From DASSQJ01 sp963730165 (GTDB taxonomy: Bacteria; Actinomycetota; Actinomycetes; Actinomycetales; Dermatophilaceae), in assembly GCA_963730165.1 (NCBI GenBank), contig CAVSQS010000004.1, forward strand, positions 59,124 through 123,123: a DNA stretch of 64,000 bases, written 5' to 3'. The notes beneath the pieces are model-generated. The model saw only the letters and a program-made list of their open reading frames with translations, searched no databases and was not told where the DNA came from. Positions 56,858 through 64,000 of this stretch are shown here, piece by piece; position 1 is the first letter of the stretch; every line of letters starts with the position of its first letter. A program made the translations under genes and the position numbers.

Positions 56858-58036
56858 TCACATCCCGAGGGCGGCGAGGACGAGCGCCGCGACGACGCGC
56901 CGGTTACCGGGGGTGTCCTCCCACCGCAGGGCCCGTCCGGCCTCGGTGACCACCCCGAGGCCGGCGTGGACGAGCAGCCGTGCGTCGAGGGGGTCCAGGT
57001 CCGGTCGGGCCGCCTGCAGGTGTCGCTGCCACAGCGCCACGTGCTCACGCTGCGCGGTCCGGAGCGGTCGTTGGAGATCGGCGGGCAGGCCGCCGATCTC
57101 GGCGGTGGCGACGGAGGTGAGGGCCGTGTGCTCGAACGAGTACCCGACGTAGGCGGCCGCGAGCGCGGGCAGTGCCTCCTCGGGGCCGGCGGCCCCCACG
57201 AGCGCCGTGTCGACGGCCGTCCCGAGCACCTCGGCGGCTTCGAGGCAGGCGGCGGCGAGGATGTCGGCCTTGCGGTCGTAGTGGCGGTACAGACCGGAGG
57301 CGGTCAGGCCCACCTCGGCCGCGATGGCACCCATCGAGGCCTCGGCGTACCCGTCCCGGTGGAAGAGTGCGACGGCCGCGCGGAGGATCTGCTCGCGGCG
57401 GTCCGGGCTCGCCACGCGGGGCGGATGCGCGGGTGCGTGGTGCGCCGCGGGACCGGGCCCGTCCGTCGCCGCCGCCCGGGCCACTCGCATCGCGGCCCCG
57501 GTGAGGGCCGCCTCCATCCGGCGTGCCCCCACGGCCGTGTGGTGCGCCGTCGCGCTGCCGATGGCGCCGAGGGCGGCGCCGGCCAGGAGGGTGGCGTCGA
57601 GCGTGGCGTCCTCGCGCTCTCGCGCCACGGCCGTGGCGAACCGGTCGACCACCTGCCGGAAGATGTCCCGCACGGCCTCTCGCTCGGGCCGCTCGAGATA
57701 GCGGGCCTCCCACCGGAAGATGCCCCCGCTCGCCCGGTTCGCCACCGTGGTCCGGGCGATGGCGGCGAGCAGGTCCTCGAGGCCGGTGTCCTCCGGCAGG
57801 GTCGCGAGGTCCTCGGCCAGGCCGTCGGCCAGCCGCCTCGTGCAGTGGACGAAGAGGGCGTACTTGTTCGGGAAGTGTCGGTAGAGGGCGGCCGCCGTGA
57901 TGCCCACCGAGGACGCGATGTCATCCATCCCGACGGCGTGGTAGCCGCGCTCGCCGAAGGCGCGGCCCGCCGCCTCGGCGATGAGCTCGCGTCGGTTCGC
58001 GGGGCGGACCGGGCGGTCCGGTGCAGCACCAGCCAC
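56858..58036 (-). CDS. Double TetR-type transcriptional regulator
   Basis: A 392-residue protein that contains two complete TetR units in one chain. The first helix-turn-helix is about residues 13-58 (LIAEAAGRAFGERGYHAVGMDDIASSVGITAAALYRHFPNKYALF). A second one lies at about 209-256 (REQILRAAVALFHRDGYAEASMGAIAAEVGLTASGLYRHYDRKADI). Each is followed by a helical ligand/dimer domain. Such tandem forms have been seen near lipid catabolism genes in Actinobacteria; here it faces away from the fadA-fadB pair 0.5 kb upstream. GTG 58036 is preferred to GTG 58042 because GGAGGAG is six bases before it. Confidence 0.85.
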   Translation of the reverse strand: MAGAAPDRPVRPANRRELIAEAAGRAFGERGYHAVGMDDIASSVGITAAALYRHFPNKYALFVHCTRRLADGLAEDLATLPEDTGLEDLLAAIARTTVANRASGGIFRWEARYLERPEREAVRDIFRQVVDRFATAVAREREDATLDATLLAGAALGAIGSATAHHTAVGARRMEAALTGAAMRVARAAATDGPGPAAHHAPAHPPRVASPDRREQILRAAVALFHRDGYAEASMGAIAAEVGLTASGLYRHYDRKADILAAACLEAAEVLGTAVDTALVGAAGPEEALPALAAAYVGYSFEHTALTSVATAEIGGLPADLQRPLRTAQREHVALWQRHLQAARPDLDPLDARLLVHAGLGVVTEAGRALRWEDTPGNRRVVAALVLAALGM

Positions 58037-58101
58037 GTCCACCTCCTCCAGCCGTCACGCTGAGCAGAGTCAACCATGCCCGGGAAGTGGCCCCTCCGGG
58101 C

Positions 58102-58617
58102 TCACCGGCGCCGCGGCAGGCGGTGGTGCTCGACGTCGAGCACGCGGCCGTCGACCAGCCGCAGCGTCACGTAGGTGCAGTGGGGCTCGCGGCGCCGGTC
58201 GGTGGGCGAGCCCGGGTTGAGCAGGCGCAGCCCCTCGTGGGTCGAGTCCCAGGGGAGGTGACTGTGCCCGAAGACGAGGAGGTCGGTGTCGGGGTACTGC
58301 GCCCGCATGCGGCGCTCCCGGCCGCGCGCCGGCCCCGTCTCGTGGACGACCGCGACGCGCACGCCCTCGATGGTGGCCCGGGCCACCTCGGGGAGGCGGT
58401 CACGCAGCGCGGGTCCGTCGTTGTTGCCCCAACAGGCGAGCAGTTGCCGGCTGCGCGCCTCGAGGCGCTCGAGGGTCTGCACGTCGACCCAGTCGCCGGC
58501 GTGGACGACGACGTCGGACGTCTCGACCGCGGCCCACACCGGCCCCGGCAGGTCCCGTGCCCGTGTGGGCACGTGGGTGTCACTGATGACGAGGGCCTGC
58601 GTGCCGCCTCGGCTCAC
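58102..58617 (-). CDS. YfcE-type metallophosphoesterase
   Basis: A 171-residue calcineurin-like phosphoesterase. The two-metal motifs are seen in order: ISDTHVP (DxH), HAGDWVD (GD), WGNNDG (GN), and VFGHSHLP (GHxH). YfcE/MJ0936-type enzymes hydrolyse phosphodiesters with Mn2+ or similar metals; the cell substrate is unknown. The GTG start overlaps the stop of the upstream GNAT gene (GTGA at 58614-58617), so the two are coupled. Confidence 0.88.
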   Translation of the reverse strand: MSRGGTQALVISDTHVPTRARDLPGPVWAAVETSDVVVHAGDWVDVQTLERLEARSRQLLACWGNNDGPALRDRLPEVARATIEGVRVAVVHETGPARGRERRMRAQYPDTDLLVFGHSHLPWDSTHEGLRLLNPGSPTDRRREPHCTYVTLRLVDGRVLDVEHHRLPRRR

Positions 58618-58913
58618 GGGGACGGCCGCTCCTCGACGAGGTGCTGGTAGTCGGGGTGCCGGCGGATCCACCCCCGGATGAAGGGACAGTCCGGGCGCAC
58701 GCGGGTCCCACCCTCGGCGGCGATGGTGTCGAGGGCGGTGCGGGCGATGGCGCTGCCCACCCCCCGCCCCTCGAAACGGCCCTCGACCTCGGTGTGGATG
58801 AACACGACGATTCCGTCGTGGCGACGCACGTACGACTTGCCGGCGAGCTCGCCGTCCACCCAACCCTCCCAGCGGTGCCGCTCGGCGTTGAACCTCACCT
58901 CGACGTCGCTCAC
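58614..58913 (-). CDS. Small GNAT-type acetyltransferase (CG-domain)
   Basis: A 99-residue short GNAT: FNAERHRWEGWVDGELAGKSYVRRHDGIVVFIHTEVEGRFEGRGVGSAIARTALDTIAAEG. The acetyl-CoA loop GRGVGSAI is clear. A C-terminal GTRVRPDCPFIRGWIRRHPDYQHLV is typical of the short YidJ-like group (Acetyltransf_CG). Substrates are unknown. The GTG start at 58913 is the first start that keeps only the domain. It forms a two-gene unit with the phosphoesterase. Confidence 0.88.
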   Translation of the reverse strand: MSDVEVRFNAERHRWEGWVDGELAGKSYVRRHDGIVVFIHTEVEGRFEGRGVGSAIARTALDTIAAEGGTRVRPDCPFIRGWIRRHPDYQHLVEERPSP

Positions 58914-59035
58914 CCGCCCAGCCTGCCACGCCCGCCCCGCGCGCCGGCCGGTTCGGGTGCGGGAGGTGCCCGTCGTGGGCCTAGCCTGTTGCCTGGGAAC
59001 CGGCGAGCGCCGCCGGTCGGAGGAGGACGAGGGCC

Positions 59036-59860
59036 ATGAGCGCACCCCCCGGGTGGCACCCGCAGCCGGACGGACGCGAGCGGTGGTGGGACGGTCAGCA
59101 GTGGACCGACGACTTCCGCGAGCAGCCGGCCGGTGGGCGTCCCGCCGACCACACCCAGGCCCTCGACGTAGACCGCACGCAGGCCATCCCCGCGACACCG
59201 CCGGCCGGCGGTGAGGGCGCGCCCACGTACCCCTCGCAGCAGGACTACGGCTACCCCTCGGGAGGCGGCGGCCTGCCGCCGGGGTACGCCGCCCCCGGAA
59301 CGCCGTACGGTGCGCCCGGCGGGCAGTACCCTCCGCCGAGTCAGGGCATGAGCAGCACCGCCAAGGGGTGCCTCGTCGCCGGCGCCGTCGGTGTCGTGCT
59401 CATCATCATCGTCGCCGTCCTCGGGGTCTTCCTCTTCAGCCGCGTGGCCAACCAGGTGGTCGACGACGTCGCGTCCGGGATCGCCACCGCCTTCCCGACC
59501 GAGGTCCCCACCGACGTCCCGAGCGACCTCCCGACCGAGCTGCCCTCCATCGGCGGTGACGCGGTGGAGGTCGCCGTCGGTGACGGGTTCGACCTGCCGC
59601 GTGCGAGCATCGCGCCCGGCTGGAGCGTCCAGGCCGGCGACTTCGGCTCCGAGGTGGTCGGGATGACCGCGTCCTTCACCGAGGGCGGGGCGTTTCCGCT
59701 CGTCTTCTCGATGAGCTTCCAGGGCGCCGGCGGTTCCACCGACACCGTGTGCTCGTCGGTGGTCGACCAGAACGACGCCACGACGGCACAGGTCAACTGC
59801 CTGCCGCTGCTCGGCGACGTTTCCGACGCCGACCGGGTGACCGTGACGCCGACCTTCTGA
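59036..59860 (+). CDS. DUF2510 membrane protein with exported C-terminal domain
   Basis: A 274-residue protein. Residues 3-25 are the DUF2510 motif (PPGWHPQPDGRERWWDGQQWT), common in Actinobacteria. A Pro/Gly/Tyr-rich cytoplasmic linker follows, then one membrane helix (GCLVAGAVGVVLIIIVAVLGVFLF) near residue 110. An extracellular part contains two cysteines (VCSSVV and VNCLPL). The function is unknown. ATG 59036 follows GGAGGAGGACGAGGG, and a TAGCCT box lies at 58982-58987, so this gene has a leader of about 45 bases. The stop codon is embedded in the palindrome TGACGGGCCCCGTCA (59858-59872). Confidence 0.85.
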   Translation: MSAPPGWHPQPDGRERWWDGQQWTDDFREQPAGGRPADHTQALDVDRTQAIPATPPAGGEGAPTYPSQQDYGYPSGGGGLPPGYAAPGTPYGAPGGQYPPPSQGMSSTAKGCLVAGAVGVVLIIIVAVLGVFLFSRVANQVVDDVASGIATAFPTEVPTDVPSDLPTELPSIGGDAVEVAVGDGFDLPRASIAPGWSVQAGDFGSEVVGMTASFTEGGAFPLVFSMSFQGAGGSTDTVCSSVVDQNDATTAQVNCLPLLGDVSDADRVTVTPTF

Positions 59861-59892
59861 CGGGCCCCGTCACGCCCGACGATCGGCGGCGG

Positions 59893-61242
59893 TCACCCCT
59901 GGTCGCCGAGCGCGACGAGGTCGGCCACCAGCCGGTCGGTCCGCCACTCGTCGGAGGGCAGCTCGGGCGTGAAGCCGAGGCGCACCACCACGAGGTCCGA
60001 TGACGGCACGACGTACAGCCGCTGGCCGTCGTGCCCCGAGGCCCAGTACGCGTCGTCGGGCAGCTCGGGGTCGACGAGCGTCCCGTCGGCCTGTTTGTTG
60101 ACCCACCAGCCCGCGGCGTACCCCTGTTCCTCGCTCCGTTCGACCACGGTCGCGGTCGTCGACGTCTTCATCCAGTCCTTCGGGAGCAGCCGCTCGTCGG
60201 CCCAGACCCCGTTCTGCAGGGCGAACTGGCCGATGGTCGCCCAGTCACGGGGCGTGGCCCAGAGGTAGGAGCTGCAGACGGGGGTGCCGGACGCGTCGGG
60301 CTCCCAGACCGCCGAGGAGAGCCCGAGCGGCGCGAACAGCTTGCTACGGGGGAAGTCGGTGTCGGGGACATCGGCGAGCCCGGTGAGCCACTGACAGAGG
60401 ATGTTCGTCGAGCCGCTCGAGTACTGCTGGTAGGTGCCGGGGGCGTGCGCGAGCGGCTGGCCGGCGGCGAACGCGGCCATGTCGGGCTGCTCGTAGAGCA
60501 TCTCGGTGATGGGCGTGCCGAGCGAGTACGTCTCGTCCCACCGAAGCCCCGACGTCATCCGCATCAGCTGGTCGAGGGTGATGTCGGCCCGGCCGTCGGT
60601 CCACTCGGGGCGCAGGTGGTCGGTGTCGAGGTCGATGTCACGCTCCGCGGCGTACCGTCCGACCAGGAGGTTCGCGACGCTCTTGGACATCGACCAGCCG
60701 AGCTGGGGGGTGGAGGAGTCGAAGCCCGCCGCGTAGCGCTCCCCGACGAGCTCGCCGCCCCGGATGACGACGACCGCCCGGGTGCCGAGCGCCTCGCGGC
60801 GGCTCGCCGACAGGTCGTCGCCGAAGGCCTTCGCGATGGCCGCCGTCATCTCGGGGGTCATCTCGGGGGCCGGGGCGTCCGAGAAGGGGTTGGGGTCGTT
60901 CCCCACCTTGCTCGCCCGACCCAGGGCGGGGCGCTCGTCGGCGACGGTGCACCCGTAGCCGGGCGTGTAGTAGGCGTGCTGCTTGGCGAGCACCCAGAGC
61001 ACCGCCGAGGCCGCCGAGCGGCCGGCCTGGTTGACGTACCCGGTGAGGTACGGGACGAGCGGGTTCGGGGGCAGGTCGGTGTCGGGGTCGTCGCGCCCCG
61101 CGAGCAACGTGACGGCGCACGTGTTGTGGGCCGCGTACCCCGTCCCGGTGCGCAGGAGGGGCTGGTAGTGGACGTACCCGTAGACCGCGCCGCCGAGGAC
61201 GAGGACGAGGAGTCCGGTGAGGATCCGGCCGAGCCAACGCAT
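59893..61242 (-). CDS. Serine hydrolase (class C beta-lactamase family)
   Basis: A 449-residue membrane-anchored or exported hydrolase. Residues 4-26 are a hydrophobic N-terminal anchor (LGRILTGLLVLVLGGAVYGYV). The SxxK motif is SMSKSV with the nucleophile Ser, the second motif is probably the Tyr of QQYSSGSTN, and a third-site segment is ASGHDGQRL. Such proteins are esterases, D-amino peptidases or similar rather than antibiotic-degrading enzymes, and no substrate is clear. It lies 21 bases from the sigma-factor stop on the same strand, so the two may be co-transcribed. Confidence 0.88.
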   Translation of the reverse strand: MRWLGRILTGLLVLVLGGAVYGYVHYQPLLRTGTGYAAHNTCAVTLLAGRDDPDTDLPPNPLVPYLTGYVNQAGRSAASAVLWVLAKQHAYYTPGYGCTVADERPALGRASKVGNDPNPFSDAPAPEMTPEMTAAIAKAFGDDLSASRREALGTRAVVVIRGGELVGERYAAGFDSSTPQLGWSMSKSVANLLVGRYAAERDIDLDTDHLRPEWTDGRADITLDQLMRMTSGLRWDETYSLGTPITEMLYEQPDMAAFAAGQPLAHAPGTYQQYSSGSTNILCQWLTGLADVPDTDFPRSKLFAPLGLSSAVWEPDASGTPVCSSYLWATPRDWATIGQFALQNGVWADERLLPKDWMKTSTTATVVERSEEQGYAAGWWVNKQADGTLVDPELPDDAYWASGHDGQRLYVVPSSDLVVVRLGFTPELPSDEWRTDRLVADLVALGDQG

Positions 61243-61263
61243 GAGCGGACGGTACCGCGTCCG

Positions 61264-62085
61264 TCAGGCGGCCGAGCGCACCCCCAGGGCTGCACCGAGC
61301 CGCTCGAGGATCGCGGCGAGCAGCCGTGAGACCTGCATCTGGCTCACGCCGAGCACCTCGCCGATCTCGCTCTGGGTGCGCTCCTCCCGGAAGCGCAGCT
61401 CGACGATGAGGCGGTCGCGGGGGGAGAGTCGGGCGACCTCGGCGCGCACGGTGGCACGCAGGTCGCACCGGGCGTAGCGGTCCTCGCCGTCGTCGGCCAG
61501 GCCGTCGCCGACGCTCGAGCCGGTCATGGTGGGCGCGTCGAGCGAGAGCGGCCGGAACCCGCTCCCGCACCGGCGGGCCTCGGCGACGTCGTCGACGGCA
61601 CACTCCAGCGCGGCGGCGAGCTCGGCCGCGCTGACCTCGCGGCCCTCGCGGTGGCGCAGGGCCTCCTCGGTCGCCGTCAGCTCGGCGCGCAGCTCCTGGA
61701 GCCGGCGCGGAGGGCGCACGGCCCACCCGCAGTCGCGGAAGTGGCGCTTGAGCTCACCCCGGATCGTCGGCACGGCGAACGCCTCGAAGCCGCGGCCCGC
61801 GCCGGGTCGGTAGCGGCGCACCGCCGCGACGAGGGCCGCCCTGGCCACCTGCACCAGGTCGTCGGTCTCGACACCCCGCCCGGTGAACCGTTGGGCCAGC
61901 CCGTCGGCGAGGGGGAGGGTCCGGCGCACCACGGCGTCGACGAGACGCTCGCGCTCCGCGGGCGCCGGGTCCTCGGCGAGGCGCTGGAGCAGCATCTCGA
62001 GCTCGGGTCCGGCGTCGGAGGTCCCGGCGCGCTCGTCGTCGTGGTCGGCGACCGCCCGCAGTGGGGAGGGAGCTGTCATCGTCAC
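61264..62085 (-). CDS. SigB/SigF-type RNA polymerase sigma factor
   Basis: A 273-residue stress-type sigma factor lacking region 1. Region 2 reads DDLVQVARAALVAAVRRYRPGAGRGFEAFAVPTIRGELKRHFRDCGWAVRPPRR. Region 3 is REGREVSAAELAAALE. Region 4 (LSPRDRLIVELRFREERTQSEIGEVLGVSQMQVSRLLAAIL) ends with the helix-turn-helix for the -35 element. In this group an anti-sigma (RsbW type) and anti-anti-sigma usually control activity; neither is adjacent, only a serine hydrolase downstream. GTG 62085 is best placed behind GAGAGG; ATG 62079 is an alternative. Confidence 0.88.
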   Translation of the reverse strand: MTMTAPSPLRAVADHDDERAGTSDAGPELEMLLQRLAEDPAPAERERLVDAVVRRTLPLADGLAQRFTGRGVETDDLVQVARAALVAAVRRYRPGAGRGFEAFAVPTIRGELKRHFRDCGWAVRPPRRLQELRAELTATEEALRHREGREVSAAELAAALECAVDDVAEARRCGSGFRPLSLDAPTMTGSSVGDGLADDGEDRYARCDLRATVRAEVARLSPRDRLIVELRFREERTQSEIGEVLGVSQMQVSRLLAAILERLGAALGVRSAA

Positions 62086-62277
62086 GTCATGCCTCTCGTC
62101 CGTTGGGACGCTTGGCACGGTCTCGACCAATCGTGTGACCCCTGGTGGGTACGTCGGTGACGTTACCGGCGACGGCGCGCCGTAGGGGTTCTCGCGGCAT
62201 CCCGGTTTCCGGCCTCGCGCCGCCGGGTAGGGTCGACGTCGTCCCGCGACGAGGCGGGACGCGGAGGAGGGCCGATC

Positions 62278-62538
62278 ATGACCGTCGTCGAGCCGCACGA
62301 GTTCCGGGGGGGCGAGATCGACGCCGAGCTGGCGCGCGAGCTCGGTGAGTTGAGGGAGGCGCTCGCCGGCCACCGGTTCCCCACCCGCCAGGACGACCTC
62401 ATCGCCTCCTGCCTGGGCCGCAGTCTCCCCGCGCGGCTCTGCAGGCGGCTGTCGACGCTGTCGCACACGACCGTCTACACCTCGGTCGACGAGGTGCTGG
62501 CCGTGGTGGCGCAGGGCGAGACCGCCGACCGGGAGTAG
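62278..62538 (+). CDS. Small DUF2795-like protein
   Basis: An 86-residue protein (FRGGEIDAELARELGELREALAGHRFPTRQDDLIASCLGRSLPARLCRRLSTL). The phrase FPTRQDDLIASC and its helical pattern resemble DUF2795 small proteins of Actinobacteria. The function is unknown. ATG 62278 follows GAGGAGG, and TAGGGT (62227-62232) may be its -10 box with a leader of about 40 bases. The assignment to the family is tentative. It is convergent with the copper-box operon. Confidence 0.55.
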   Translation: MTVVEPHEFRGGEIDAELARELGELREALAGHRFPTRQDDLIASCLGRSLPARLCRRLSTLSHTTVYTSVDEVLAVVAQGETADRE

Positions 62539-62555
62539 CGGCGGCGCGACCGGCC

Positions 62556-63005
62556 TCAGCGGCAGGTGGCCGCGGTCAGGACCCTCGTGCCGAGGGCCGC
62601 GCCGGCCAGGACGAGCGCCGGCAGCGCGCTGAGGAGGGACGGGACGGCTCCGCCGAGGCTCAGCGCGGCGAGGACCACGAGCAGACCCGCGGGGGCGCCG
62701 CAGGGCCGGCCCGGCGACCGGTCACGGCCGGTGCGGGGGGCGGGCACGTAGGTGGCGAGGGCGGCGGCCCCGAGGAGTGCGGCCGCGCCGAGGGCGACCC
62801 ACCACGCCGCACCGGGCTCGAAGGCCGGGGGCAGCGACGCGCGGTACCACCAGAGGACCAGCGGGGCGAGGACGAGCAGCGCGACGAGGTGGCGGGCCGA
62901 GTACCGGCCCGCGAGCAGGCCCGGCCCGGAGGGCCGGAGGGAGGCGAGGGCCTCGACCTCCGGCACCTGCCAGGGGTCGGTCCGGGACTCGGTGCCGGGC
63001 GTCAC
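62556..63005 (-). CDS. Membrane protein of the copper-box operon
   Basis: A 149-residue protein with three or four hydrophobic segments (LVALLVLAPLVLWWYRA; ALGAAALLGAAALATYV; GLLVVLAALSLGGAVPSLLSALPALVLAGAALG) and a soluble N-terminal part. The family is not recognised. The GTG start at 63005 overlaps the stop of the small Cys-rich gene (GTGA at 63002-63005), so the two are translationally coupled and share the CsoR-like box. A role in copper handling at the membrane is an inference from that context. Confidence 0.7.
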   Translation of the reverse strand: MTPGTESRTDPWQVPEVEALASLRPSGPGLLAGRYSARHLVALLVLAPLVLWWYRASLPPAFEPGAAWWVALGAAALLGAAALATYVPAPRTGRDRSPGRPCGAPAGLLVVLAALSLGGAVPSLLSALPALVLAGAALGTRVLTAATCR

Positions 63006-63160
63006 CGGCGGAAGGCGGAACCCTGCGACGGCTGGGCGGGCTCCTCGTGGCACGAGCAGCGGGCCTCGGTCGGGACGCCGGCCATGACCTGGTCGGCGTG
63101 CATGCCGCATCCGGCCCAGGTCGTCTTGCCGCAGGAGTAGCAGGTGGCGGGGCTGCACAT
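63002..63160 (-). CDS. Small cysteine-rich protein, copper-box regulated
   Basis: A 52-residue protein with six cysteines (MCSPATCYSCGKTTWAGCG and ARCSCHEEP), i.e. Cys2, Cys7, Cys10, Cys18 and a C-x-C pair, plus two histidines. Short Cys-rich proteins of this wording (CGKTTWAGCG) are conserved in Actinobacteria and others; I know no established function. GGAGG lies seven bases before ATG 63160. The perfect CsoR-like palindrome 59 bases upstream suggests induction by Cu(I), and a metallothionein-like role in copper binding is plausible. Confidence 0.78.
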   Translation of the reverse strand: MCSPATCYSCGKTTWAGCGMHADQVMAGVPTEARCSCHEEPAQPSQGSAFRR

Positions 63161-63218
63161 GGGGGTACCTCCGAAGGTTGGGTCGAACGGTCGGGGGGAA
63201 GGTCGGGCGAGCCTAACA

Positions 63219-63236
63219 CATACCCCTGGGGGTATG
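63219..63236. promoter_or_regulatory. CsoR-type copper operator
   Basis: CATACCCCTGGGGGTATG is a perfect inverted repeat with 8-base arms and a TG centre, matching the known CsoR box pattern (ATACCCC..GGGGTAT). It lies upstream of the minus-strand Cys-rich/membrane operon. Confidence 0.75.
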
Positions 63237-63343
63237 GCAACCGGCGCAACCCGCCGCCGAGCCCCGGTATCAGGATCGTGCCCCGCGCCTCCTCCCGGGT
63301 AGGCGCCGATCCGCGCCCCGCCCCGAACCGCCAGGACAGGACC

Positions 63344-63925
63344 ATGCACGCGATCAGGATCGACACGAGCGAGCTCACCTACCCATGGCTGTGGATCCCG
63401 GGCCAGCTGCCCCACTTCGTCGACGGCTCGGTGCGCGGAGGCGCCCTCGTCCGCCTACCCGCGGGGACCTTCCCGTTCCAGCAGACCCGGTCACGGGCGT
63501 CCGACGTGCGGTTCACGGTGACCGAGGAGGGTGTCGTCGACTACCCGGCGTCGATCGCGCACCTGCTCTCCGGCCGCGGCACCGACACGCTGCGCCTGCG
63601 GGGTGTCGAGGTCACCCTGCGGCCCACCGGTCGGGTGCGCCCTCTCCTGCCCCTCTGGGGCGGATGCCGCGAGCCGCTCGGTGCGCGGGTGCGCACCCTG
63701 CGGATGCCGCCCGGCTCGGCCTACGCGATGCGGCTCCTCCACGCTCCCCGGCAGATCGTCGAGTTCCATGTCGACCGGGCGGGGTCGATCGACTACTCGA
63801 GGGCCTACGAGGAGGCCCTCTCGGGGCGAGGCACGGGGGTCCTGACCATCGACCTCGACCGGCTGCACCCGGTCCGCGGTGAGAGGCGCCCGCAGCTGGA
63901 GGGCAGCCACTCCGGCCGGTGCTGA
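63344..63925 (+). CDS. Hypothetical protein with internal duplication
   Basis: A 193-residue protein of unknown function. Two related segments occur: FTVTEEGVVDYPASIAHLLSGRGTDTLRLRG near residue 55 and FHVDRAGSIDYSRAYEEALSGRGTGVLTIDL near residue 140. Both have the pattern DY-x(8-9)-LSGRGT followed by a beta strand. Between them are a Gly/Arg-rich and a Met/Pro-containing linker. No signal peptide or membrane helix is seen. It may be a carbohydrate- or ligand-binding beta protein (guess). ATG 63344 follows AGGACAGG. It lies divergent from the copper operon. Confidence 0.7.
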   Translation: MHAIRIDTSELTYPWLWIPGQLPHFVDGSVRGGALVRLPAGTFPFQQTRSRASDVRFTVTEEGVVDYPASIAHLLSGRGTDTLRLRGVEVTLRPTGRVRPLLPLWGGCREPLGARVRTLRMPPGSAYAMRLLHAPRQIVEFHVDRAGSIDYSRAYEEALSGRGTGVLTIDLDRLHPVRGERRPQLEGSHSGRC

Positions 63926-63977
63926 GCACTCCGCCGGTTTGGCCGGAGCGGTTGCGGGTACCCATTGAGGAGGAGCC

Positions 63978-64000
63978 GTGCCCGGCCCCTCGGGGCTCAT
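63978..64000 (+). CDS. Start of a gene cut by the right window edge
   Basis: A GTG at 63978 is preceded by GAGGAGGAG at about the right distance, and seven codons are visible (VPGPSGL). Too little remains to name the product. It may be a false start, as the minus strand is also open here. Confidence 0.35.

Noticed and set aside
1..64000. tRNA, rRNA, CRISPR, insertion sequence or prophage
   Set aside because: No CCA-ending cloverleaf, regular spaced repeats, transposase or integrase motifs, or terminal inverted repeats were seen.

Overview
This is a 64 kb piece of chromosome from a high-G+C actinobacterium. By eye the G+C content is about 70% or more. GTG starts are frequent, and many genes have a NANNNT -10 box only 6-8 bases before the start codon, which is the leaderless style of Actinobacteria. 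Supporting family-level signs are DUF2510, GAF-ANTAR, an EgtB, SHOCT and 2TM small membrane proteins, an IdeR/DtxR box and a CsoR box. A Micrococcales relative (Intrasporangiaceae-like) is my inference; no rRNA or other marker is present to prove it. I see no tRNA, rRNA, CRISPR array, insertion sequence, prophage or plasmid gene.

Layout. 1-2,340: secreted proteins, a GNAT acetyltransferase and a broken SRPBCC-like gene. 2,500-3,290: bfd-bfr iron-storage pair under an iron box. 3,300-14,740: a lone E2-like acyltransferase, two SDRs, egtB, a DUF3516 helicase, MscS channel, DUF2461, DUF885 protease-like and acyl-CoA dehydrogenase genes. 14,820-19,125: aldo/keto reductase and a large secreted nuclease, each pair bounded by perfect hairpins. 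19,134-25,880: an IclR-controlled catabolic cluster (CaiB-type CoA transferase, citryl-CoA-lyase-like enzyme, LigB/LigA ring-cleavage dioxygenase, quinone-oxidoreductase-like MDR, and a divergent amidohydrolase). 25,890-30,000: membrane proteins, NagA-like deacetylase, RNA helicase. 30,020-33,230: CBS protein coupled to two cation transporters. 33,283-45,610: housekeeping and stress genes (LON-like, MazG-like, AarF kinase, HprK-like kinase with a PqqD-like tail, AI-2E exporter family, GAF-ANTAR, App1, Fpg/Nei, AAA ATPase, TrmO). 45,618-51,370: the most striking locus. 51,446-58,040: cupin, small proteins, a thiolase/FadB pair for beta-oxidation and a double TetR regulator. 58,100-64,000: phosphoesterase, GNAT, serine hydrolase, sigma factor, and a copper-box operon.

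The best candidate for an undescribed system is at 46,004-51,367. There a NuoL-like proton-channel protein (DabB/MpsA type) and a DUF2309 carbonic-anhydrase-like protein (DabA/MpsB type) are fused in one polypeptide of about 1,380 residues. All four expected zinc-site residues are present. The fusion overlaps a DUF6671 zinc-ribbon gene and is divergent from a small winged-helix regulator across an AT-rich palindrome lying in the promoter. It looks like a single-chain, regulated inorganic-carbon (CO2/bicarbonate) accumulation device.

Second in interest is the IclR cluster. In it, CoA transfer plus a citrate-synthase-fold lyase may replace the usual aldolase step after meta-cleavage of an aromatic ring. 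Third is an HprK-like kinase carrying a PqqD-like peptide-recognition domain with no obvious precursor peptide nearby.
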